Positions 14,815 through 20,485 of a stretch of 20,485 bases of DNA are shown piece after piece. The translations under genes were made by a program, and so were the position numbers. The DNA lies in the NCBI GenBank assembly GCA_010030955.1, contig RHBP01000012.1, positions 1 to 20,485 of the forward strand, read 5' to 3'. The notes under the pieces are model-generated. The model had not been told where the DNA came from, did no database searches, and saw only the letters and a list, made by a program, of their open reading frames with translations. Each line of letters opens with the position of its first letter. Position 1 is the stretch's first letter. The stretch is from Synechococcaceae bacterium WBB_10_009 (lineage in GTDB: Bacteria; Cyanobacteriota; Cyanobacteriia; PCC-6307; Cyanobiaceae).

Positions 14815-15055
14815 CGATCGCCACCGCAAAGGCGTGGTCAGCCTCGCCGATGGCGGCGCCGTCGCCTTCCGGCCGCAGGGTGATGTTCACGTAGGTGCGC
14901 CCGAAGCTGATGTCGGGGTAGCGGCCCTGCTGCTCGCAGAAGTCGTTGAGGCGATCCAGAAACGCCCGGTTGCTGGCGTAATCCTCAAATTCAACGCGCC
15001 GCTCGAGCCACTCCACCCGATCGGGTTTGGGGCGCGGATTCCACTGGTGCTCCAT
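14801..15055 (-). CDS. acRAF-like pterin-4a-carbinolamine dehydratase-fold Rubisco assembly factor
   Basis: An 84-residue protein with the PCD/DCoH fold pattern: RVEFEDYASNRAFLDRLNDFCEQQGRYPDISFGRTYVNITL. Genuine dehydratases carry a histidine pair (HHP) in the middle. Here the equivalent place is R45-Y46-P47, so the catalytic histidines are missing. That fits acRAF, the alpha-carboxysomal Rubisco assembly factor, which keeps the fold without the enzyme activity. Context agrees: chpX is 10 bp upstream and cbbX overlaps downstream by 14 bp. An AAGG Shine-Dalgarno sequence sits at the chpX stop, about 8 bases before this ATG. Acting as a chaperone for CbbL is inferred from the family. Confidence 0.85.
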   Translation of the reverse strand: MEHQWNPRPKPDRVEWLERRVEFEDYASNRAFLDRLNDFCEQQGRYPDISFGRTYVNITLRPEGDGAAIGEADHAFAVAIDGLV

Positions 15056-15065
15056 GGGTTTGACC

Positions 15066-16208
15066 TTACGCCGCCAGGCAGTCGGTGCGGGCGATCCCCA
15101 GGCGCTGGGCCCAGGCGCCGGCGTAGGCGGCGTTGGCGGCCTGGGCGGCGGGATCGGTGCTGCCGAGCGGGTGGGGCATGGTGCCGTTGATGGCCGCGTT
15201 GGTGACGCAGAACATCGACTTCTGGAAGCTCATGCAGATCTTCACCCGCACATCGCCCTCACCCCGGGTGCGCTCCCGATACCACTGGTGCAGCCGCTCC
15301 GGCAGGTGGCGGTACATGTCCTGCATCAGCAGGCTGGGGGGGATGCCGGCCCCCATGCTGGGGAGCGGATCGGCGTAGAGCGCCCCGTAGGTGAACTGGG
15401 CCTGGTCGGGGGCGATCTGCTGGGCTTGGGCGTTGAAGCTCACGGTGCCCAGGAACGGCATGCCCCGCAGGAACACCGCCTCCACGTAGGGCACCGCCAC
15501 ATCCACCAGGAAGGTGAGCCCCGCCTCCGGCGGCAACACCCAGAGGGTTTCTCCGCCGATCTCCACGGCGTAGGTGATCGGGTTGGCCGCGGCGGCCACC
15601 AGGCCATCTTTGATGAACTCCACCACCGCGGGGATGCTGCGCACCCGCCCATCCGCTTCGGCGGCGGCCAGATCCAGGAACAGATCGCTCATCACCCGCC
15701 AGAACTGCCCCAGGGCATGGGTGGTGGCGGCGGAGCGGATCAGCTCCGGCAGGAAGCCCGGGAACAGCGGATTGAGCAGGGCCAGCAGCGGATCGCGGCG
15801 GCGTTTGGCGGCGATGATCCGCCGGCAGTTGGCGGCGAAGGCGTCGGAATCCAGGTAGGCATCCATGCCGCCGGTGGCATGCCAAAACATCGCCTTCTGG
15901 CAGTACTCGGCGTATTCGAAATTGATGCGGTCGTGGTTGAGGTGGCGCCAGATCTTGGCGGGGCTGAGGTCGCCGTCGAGGTATTTGAAGATCGGCAGCG
16001 GATTGAGAAACTGCTGCTCCGCCTGGTAGATCAGGTTGATGCTGTAGGCGTCGAGCACCTCGCCGTAGCTCTTGAGCACATCCACCACCTCCAGCAGGTG
16101 GTCGGGGGTGTCGCTCAGCAGGGTTTCCCCGGCCAGCAGGCGCCGCTGCACCTCGTTGCGCTCGATGGAGAGGTTGGCTTGAACCAGCTCGGCGGGGATG
16201 ATCGGCAT
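15066..16208 (-). CDS. chpX: CO2 hydration protein of NDH-1 (ChpX/CupB type)
   Basis: A 380-residue protein that matches the ChpX/ChpY (CupB/CupA) family. These bind the thylakoid NDH-1 CO2-uptake complexes at NdhD/NdhF and convert CO2 to bicarbonate in a redox-driven, carbonic anhydrase-like reaction. Typical segments are the SYGEVLDAYSINLIYQAEQQFLNP region, FKYLDGDLSPAKIWRHLNHDRINFEYAEYC, and FWHATGGMDAYLD, in which H110 is a candidate zinc ligand. No membrane helix is apparent, fitting a cytoplasmic-face subunit. ATG at 16208 is chosen since it lies one base after the ndhD4 stop; longer upstream readings run through ndhD4. Partnership with NdhD4/NdhF4 points to the ChpX (NDH-1_4) form over ChpY. 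Confidence 0.93.
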   Translation of the reverse strand: MPIIPAELVQANLSIERNEVQRRLLAGETLLSDTPDHLLEVVDVLKSYGEVLDAYSINLIYQAEQQFLNPLPIFKYLDGDLSPAKIWRHLNHDRINFEYAEYCQKAMFWHATGGMDAYLDSDAFAANCRRIIAAKRRRDPLLALLNPLFPGFLPELIRSAATTHALGQFWRVMSDLFLDLAAAEADGRVRSIPAVVEFIKDGLVAAAANPITYAVEIGGETLWVLPPEAGLTFLVDVAVPYVEAVFLRGMPFLGTVSFNAQAQQIAPDQAQFTYGALYADPLPSMGAGIPPSLLMQDMYRHLPERLHQWYRERTRGEGDVRVKICMSFQKSMFCVTNAAINGTMPHPLGSTDPAAQAANAAYAGAWAQRLGIARTDCLAA

Positions 16209-16209
16209 C

Positions 16210-17727
16210 TCAGCCCACCCCCCCAGGCACGGCCGTGATCGCCGCCAGGGCGGTGGTGGCCACCTCGCTGATGCGCCCCAGGCTGCTGGGCACCACCCCC
16301 AGCAGCACCACCCCCGTCGCCAGGGCGATGGCGGGGAAGGTTTCCCGCGGCGCCACAGGCGCCAGCTGCACATCGAGGCGCGCATCCTCCACCGGATCGC
16401 CACTGGGGGGCGTGATCGCCAGGCGGCCGAAGAAGGCCCGGTTCACCAGCAGCAGGAAGTACACCGCCGTCAGGCCCGAGCCCACCATCGACAGCAGCGT
16501 GGCCAGGGGGAACACGTTGATGCTGCCGCGGAACACCAGGAATTCGGAGATGAAGCCCGCCATGCCGGGCAGGCCGGCGCTGGCCATCACCGCCACGATC
16601 ATCAGCGTGCCGGTGAACGGCAGCCCCTTCTCGGGGTTGAGCAGGCCGCGCAGCACCTCCAGGTCGCGGGTGCCGGTTTTGCGGTACACGATCCCCACCA
16701 GCAGGAACAGCAGCGCCGAGATCAGGCCGTGGCTCACCATCTGGAACACCGCCCCCAGCAGGCTCACCGGGGTGTCGGCGGCGGCGGCCAGCAGCACGTA
16801 GCCCATGTGGCCCACGGAGCTGTAGGCCACCATGCGCTTCATGTCGGTTTGGGCGATGGCGGCCAGGGAGCCGTAGAGCACCGAGATGGCGGCCCAGATC
16901 GCCAACGCCGGCGCCAGCTTGGCCCAGGCCTCCGGGAACAGCTGCAGCCCGAAGCGCAACATGCCGTAGGTGCCGAGCTTGAGCAGCACCCCCGCCAGCA
17001 GCACCGACACCGGCGTGGAGGCCTGGGTGTGGGCATCGGGCAGCCAGTTGTGCAGCGGCACCAGCGGGATCTTGATGCCGAAGCCGATCAACAGGGCCCC
17101 CAGCAGCCACAGCTGGCCGCCCATGGCCAGCCGCTCGCTGAGCACCGGCGAGAGGCTGAAATCCACGCTGCCGGTGAGCAGGGCCAGCCCCAGGAACGCC
17201 CCCAGGATCAGCATCCCCGACACGGCGGTGAAGATCAGAAACTTGGTGGCCGCATAGGCGCGGTTCACGCCGCCCCACACCGACACCAGCAGCCAGAGCG
17301 GAATCAGCTCCAGCTCATAGAAGAGGAAGAACAGCAGCAGGTTGTTGGCCAGGAAGGCGCCATTCACCGCCCCGCTGATCAGCAGCAGCATCGCGAAGTA
17401 GATGCGCGGGCGTTTGTCGAGGTCGCGGGTGATCACCGCCGACACCAGGGTGAGGCCGCTGTTGATCAACACCAACGGCAGCGACAGCCCATCCACGCCG
17501 AGGGCGTAATCGAGGCCGATGCCCGGCACCCAGCGGTGCAGCTCCTGCAGCTGCAACCCCGGCAGGGCCGGATCGAAGGCGATGGCCACCGCCAGGCTGG
17601 CGCCCAGCTGCAGCACCAGGATGGCGATGGTGATCAGCCGCAGCCGCGCCGGGCTGGGGCTGCCGGGCCAGAGCAGCAGGGTGAGGGTCCCCAGGAAGGG
17701 GATCAGCAGCAGCAGCGACAGCAGCAT
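16210..17727 (-). CDS. ndhD4: NADH dehydrogenase-like complex subunit NdhD4 (CO2-uptake form)
   Basis: A 505-residue proton-pumping membrane subunit of the NuoM/NdhD family with about 14 predicted helices. The functional charged residues are in place: E138 in FYELELIPLW, K219 in GFGIKIPLVPLHNWLPDAHTQASTPVS, and K250 in LLKLGTYG, as in NuoM. In cyanobacteria NdhD4 replaces NdhD1 in the complex that carries ChpX and drives CO2 uptake. The D4 assignment rests on the neighbours ndhF4 and chpX. ATG at 17727 is four bases after the ndhF4 stop, and its own stop is one base before chpX, so the three genes form a tight operon. Confidence 0.94.
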   Translation of the reverse strand: MLLSLLLLIPFLGTLTLLLWPGSPSPARLRLITIAILVLQLGASLAVAIAFDPALPGLQLQELHRWVPGIGLDYALGVDGLSLPLVLINSGLTLVSAVITRDLDKRPRIYFAMLLLISGAVNGAFLANNLLLFFLFYELELIPLWLLVSVWGGVNRAYAATKFLIFTAVSGMLILGAFLGLALLTGSVDFSLSPVLSERLAMGGQLWLLGALLIGFGIKIPLVPLHNWLPDAHTQASTPVSVLLAGVLLKLGTYGMLRFGLQLFPEAWAKLAPALAIWAAISVLYGSLAAIAQTDMKRMVAYSSVGHMGYVLLAAAADTPVSLLGAVFQMVSHGLISALLFLLVGIVYRKTGTRDLEVLRGLLNPEKGLPFTGTLMIVAVMASAGLPGMAGFISEFLVFRGSINVFPLATLLSMVGSGLTAVYFLLLVNRAFFGRLAITPPSGDPVEDARLDVQLAPVAPRETFPAIALATGVVLLGVVPSSLGRISEVATTALAAITAVPGGVG

Positions 17728-17731
17728 CGGT

Positions 17732-19593
17732 TCAGCCCACCCCCCGCAGCACCTGCAGCCCGCCCAGCAGCAGCACGATCGCCACGATCAAGGTGAGCAC
17801 ATAGCTCTGCAGCTGGCCGCTGACGCTGAGCTTGAGGCCTTCGGCGGTGGTGAGCGACAGGCGGCCCACCCCATCCACCAGGCCCTTGACCACGGTGATG
17901 TCAAACCAGCGGGTGAAGCGCGCCAGGCCCGCCACCGGGGTCACGATCGTGCGGCGGTAAATCTCCGGGGTGTAGAAGTCGTAGGCGAGCAGGTCCTGCA
18001 GCACCCGCAGGGTGGGCCGGACCGAGCGCGACCAGAACTGGTCCTGGGGCAGCAGGGCGCCGATCACCACCCCCGCCAGGCCGCTGGCGGCCACCGCCAG
18101 CCCCACCGCCAGGGGGAAGGAGGCGATGCCCGGCACCGGGTCGATCCGCTGCATGATCCAGGGCAGCAGCACCACGATCACCGTGAGGCTCACCATCGGC
18201 AGGGCCATCAGCCAGTTCACCTCGGGGGTGCGCTTGGTTTTGGGCAGCACCGGCCCCAGGAACACCGAGCGGTAGACGCGGGTGGCATTCACCGCCGTGA
18301 GCGCGTTGGTGAGCAGAAACAGGGCGGCATAGCCCGGGGCCAACTGGCGCAGGTTGTCGATCACCAGGCCGTAGCACCAGAAGCAGCCCAGGGGCAGCAG
18401 GCCGACGAGGCCGGCGCTGCCCACCAGAAACGCCAGGGAGGTGGCCGGCATGCGCGTGCCCAGGCCCCCCAGTTCGGTGAGGTCCTGGCAGTTGGTGGTG
18501 GCGATCACGCTGCCCACCCCCATGAATTGCAGGGCCCGGGCGAGGCCATGGGCAAACAGCAGCAGCAGCGCCAGGCCCGGCATCTGCAGGGCGATGGTGA
18601 TGAACACCAACCCCAGGTAGGAGGTGGTGGAGTAGCTGAAGGCGCGCTTGAGGTCGACCTGCGCCACCGCCACCAGGCCGCCGCCGATGGCGCTGATCGA
18701 GCCCACCGCCAGCAGCACTGTGGTGGCCAGGGGCGAGACGGCCACCACCGGCATCAGCTTGAGCAGCACGATGGCGCCGCAGGTCACCACCACGGAGTTG
18801 CGCAGGATCGAGGCGGGGTTGGGCCCCTCCATGCCTCATCCAGCCACAGGTGCATGGGGAATTGGGCGCACTTGCCCATGGGGCCGGCGATCAGCCCCAG
18901 CCCCAGCAGGGTGCCCGCCAGGGGGCTGATCAACTGCTCGGCCTTGGCCCGGGCCGCCCAGGCGTAGAGGTCGGTGAATTCCATCGAGCCGGCCCAGGCC
19001 GAGAGGGCCACCACCCCCATCAGCAGCAGCACATCCCCCACCCGTTTGGTGAGGAAGGCATCGCGGGCGGCGGTGACCACCAGCGGCTGGGCGTACCAGA
19101 AGCCCACCAGCAGGTAGGTGGAGAGGGTGAGCATCTCCAGCAGGAAATAGCTCATGAACAGGTTGCTGCTCAGCACCACGCCGCTCATGGCCCCCTCGAA
19201 GAAGCCCACCAGGGCATAGAAGCGGGCCAGCGACCACTCCTTGTCGAGGTAGCCGAGGGCGAACACCTGGCACACCAGGCTCATGGTGGTCACCAGCTCC
19301 AGCGCCGCCAGATTGGTGAGCGAGAGGTCGAAGCCCAGCCGCAGGTTGAGGTCGGCCGCCTGGAACCAGGCGAACTCGAGGTGCTGCGGGCCGAGGCTCA
19401 CCACCTCACGGATCGCCAGGCTGCCGTGCACCACGGCCAGCAGGGTCACCAGCAGGTTGAGGTAGGCGGCGGGCCGGGGGCCGTTGCGCTTGATCCAGCC
19501 CGTGGCCCAGGGCAGCGATAGCAGCATGCCGCTGAAGCCGTAGAGCGGCACCAGCCAGATCAGCTGCAGCGGAAGCGGGAGGGCGGCGCTCAA
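17732..19593 (-). pseudogene. ndhF4: NdhF4 (NDH-1 CO2-uptake subunit), interrupted by a one-base frameshift
   Basis: The NuoL/NdhF-family subunit partner of NdhD4 is encoded in two frames. The first part (TTG start at 19593) gives 254 good residues, including E153 in LLEMLTLSTYLLVG and K241 in GPMGKCAQFPMHLWLDEA. It then turns into an unrelated tail and stops at 18784. The second part reads on exactly from MEGPNPASILRNSVVV at 18832 for 366 residues. Adding one base after GAGGC (about 18833) restores DEAMEGPNPAS, the strongly conserved family sequence, and a protein of about 620 residues, normal for NdhF4. Such a loss would disable NDH-1_4, so a sequencing or assembly error is quite possible. 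Translation of two separate pieces seems unlikely. Only a TTG start is available before the first helix; the frame closes upstream at 19630. Confidence 0.9.
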
Positions 19594-19679
19594 AGGGGAA
19601 CCGAACGGTGGGCCGCAAGGACCGGGACTCTAAGCAGCAACACCCCTGCCACGACGGGCGTTTTGCCTGTTTGTGATCT

Positions 19680-19699
19680 GGGGTTGGGGTGGGGTTGGG
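19680..19699 (+). other. G-quadruplex motif between bfr and ndhF4
   Basis: Four G-tracts lie in order on the plus strand: GGGG (19680-19683), GGGG (19686-19689), GGGG (19691-19694) and GGG (19697-19699), with loops of 2, 1 and 2 bases. This satisfies the usual quadruplex pattern. The plus strand is the template for the operon, so the RNA carries a C-rich, G-poor stretch instead. It lies in the 119-bp gap after the bacterioferritin-like gene. Confidence 0.75.
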
Positions 19700-19703
19700 T
19701 TGA

Positions 19704-19726
19704 GGGCCAGCCTCAGAAGCTGGCCC
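19704..19726 (-). terminator. Perfect 8-bp stem-loop spanning the bfr stop codon
   Basis: GGGCCAGC and GCTGGCCC are perfect inverted arms (19704-19711, 19719-19726) around a 7-base loop that contains the stop codon of the bacterioferritin-like gene. In the transcript the stem is followed by a C-rich run, not by uridines, so it is not a classical intrinsic terminator. It could pause polymerase, define a 3' end by processing, or protect the upstream mRNA. Confidence 0.4.
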
Positions 19727-20192
19727 GGCCGCCGTAGCGGCGGTAGCCGCGGTTGCGGCGGCCCCCCAGCTCCTTGAGCCAGGCCTCGAGATCGCGGCTG
19801 TGGTGCTGCTCGTCCTCCAGCAGGGCGGCGAAGAAGTCGCCGTTGCTGCGGTCGTTGATCAGGGTGCAGAAGCGGCTGGCCTGGCTGTAGTGGTCCACCA
19901 GCTGTTGTTCCAGCTCGGCGTTCTGCTCCAGCAGGCCCACCAGGTCGGCGGCGTGGGTGGCGGGCTGCAGCTGGGAGGCGGCCGGTGCCACCCCCAACGA
20001 CAGCATGCGCTGCACGATCCGCTCGGCGTGCTGCAGTTCCTCCACCGTTTCGCTGCGGAAGCGGTCGGCGGAGGCCTGATCACCCCAGAGCTCCACGAGG
20101 GAGGCCTGGGTCATGTACTGCTGAACGGCGGTGAGCTCGAGGCTGAGGGCGCGGCCCAGATCACCCAGGACGCGCGGATGAACGGCGTCCAT
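19713..20192 (-). CDS. Bacterioferritin-like / ferritin-like diiron protein of the carboxysome locus
   Basis: A 159-residue four-helix protein with the diiron pattern of bacterioferritin: E19 in LSLELTAVQQYM, E52 and H55 in EELQHAER, a glutamate in helix 3 (NAELEQQ), and E128 and H131 in LEDEQHH. In E. coli bacterioferritin the residue after the first bridging glutamate is the heme ligand Met52; here it is L53, so heme binding is doubtful. The C-terminus is a basic, Tyr/Gly/Arg-rich tail (RRNRGYRRYGGR). It starts 5 bases after the csoS1 stop, so they are co-transcribed. A bacterioferritin-type gene also follows csoS1 genes in the Halothiobacillus carboxysome locus. Its job in or near carboxysomes is unknown; iron storage or oxygen/redox protection are guesses. 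Confidence 0.87.
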   Translation of the reverse strand: MDAVHPRVLGDLGRALSLELTAVQQYMTQASLVELWGDQASADRFRSETVEELQHAERIVQRMLSLGVAPAASQLQPATHAADLVGLLEQNAELEQQLVDHYSQASRFCTLINDRSNGDFFAALLEDEQHHSRDLEAWLKELGGRRNRGYRRYGGRASF

Positions 20193-20197
20193 GGGGA

Positions 20198-20485
20198 TCA
20201 GGCGCGGCGGGTCTGGGTGCCGGCCAGGACGGGCTCCACTTCGCTGTGGGGGCGGGCGATGATGTGGGCGGCCACCAGGCCGTCGCCCACGCGCTCGCAG
20301 GCATCGGCGCCGGCGCGCACGGCGGCGTTCACGGCGCCGGTTTCACCGCGCACCATCACGGTGACGTAGCCACCGCCCACGAATTCGCGGGCCACCAGCG
20401 ACACCTCAGCCGCTTTGGTCATGGCGTCGGCGGCCTCAATGGCGGGCACCAGACCGCGGGTTTCGATCATGCCGAGGGCGATGCC
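20198..20485 (-). CDS. csoS1: CsoS1-type BMC-domain carboxysome shell protein, 5' end cut by window edge
   Basis: Ninety-five codons are visible and the frame runs off the window edge, reading GIALGMIETRGLVPAIEAAD at the boundary. The sequence is a single BMC (Pfam00936) domain almost identical in pattern to CsoS1A/C hexamer proteins: REFVGGGYVTVMVRGETGAV, then AGADACERVGDGLVAAHIIARPH. The GGGY and ERVGDG segments are shell-hexamer hallmarks, and the conserved pore region is intact. About 8-12 N-terminal residues are missing. The C-terminus has a short tail, VLAGTQTRRA. Hexamers of this protein tile alpha-carboxysome facets. It is the most upstream gene of the visible cluster, and carboxysome or Rubisco genes probably continue beyond 20485. 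Which csoS1 paralogue it is cannot be settled here. Confidence 0.94.
   Translation of the reverse strand, partial: GIALGMIETRGLVPAIEAADAMTKAAEVSLVAREFVGGGYVTVMVRGETGAVNAAVRAGADACERVGDGLVAAHIIARPHSEVEPVLAGTQTRRA

Noticed and set aside
16198..17796. 532-codon plus-strand open frame opposite ndhD4
   Set aside because: Gln/His/Arg-rich antisense artefact. The minus strand encodes a complete NdhD.
19630..19680. Imperfect hairpin around GGGCGTTTTGCC in the bfr-ndhF4 gap as a terminator
   Set aside because: The stem is short with a mismatch, and the T's are in the loop and not after it. Not convincing on either strand.

Overview
The window is GC-rich, densely packed bacterial DNA. Its gene content points to an alpha-cyanobacterium, probably of the Cyanobium / marine-type Synechococcus group. 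The evidence is a CsoS1-type alpha-carboxysome shell protein, a ferritin-like protein beside it, an NDH-1 CO2-uptake set (ndhF4, ndhD4, chpX), an acRAF-like pterin-dehydratase fold and cbbX, all together, plus a Ycf52-like acetyltransferase, a short-form HisG and dnaA. The genus is inferred from this content and not from any database comparison.

Left part (1-8174). A tRNA-Pro cut by the window edge lies beside a secreted M23 peptidase coupled to an AlkB-like dioxygenase. Then come ridA facing an orphan FbpC-like ABC ATPase, a DUF433/DUF5615 toxin-antitoxin pair, gloB, hisG coupled to an ABC exporter, an alpha/beta hydrolase and a Ycf52-like GNAT enzyme. Gene ends are tightly packed and several convergent pairs overlap.

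Middle (8188-13798). A minus-strand operon runs HtrA-like lipoprotein protease, DUF2064 (TIGR04282-type) nucleotidyl/glycosyl transferase-like protein, bestrophin-family channel, then a TIGR04283-type GT2 glycosyltransferase. The last gene is broken by an exact 20-bp tandem duplication. dnaA is divergent from htrA and runs into a vapBC module; dnaA and vapC share a CTAG stop.

Right part (13873-20485). This is a minus-strand CO2-concentrating supercluster, in transcription order csoS1 (cut by the edge), bacterioferritin-like, ndhF4, ndhD4, chpX, acRAF-like, cbbX. Its parts are the carboxysome shell, CO2 hydration and uptake by NDH-1, Rubisco assembly and Rubisco reactivation. ndhF4 carries a one-base frameshift. 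A stem-loop and a G-quadruplex motif separate bfr from ndhF4, which probably marks the boundary between the carboxysome and NDH-1 transcription units.

I see no CRISPR array, transposase, prophage or obvious new defence system. The most notable points are the two frameshifted genes, the bestrophin placed between the two paired glycosyltransferase-type genes, and the compact CCM cluster. No stretch over 300 bases lacks a gene.
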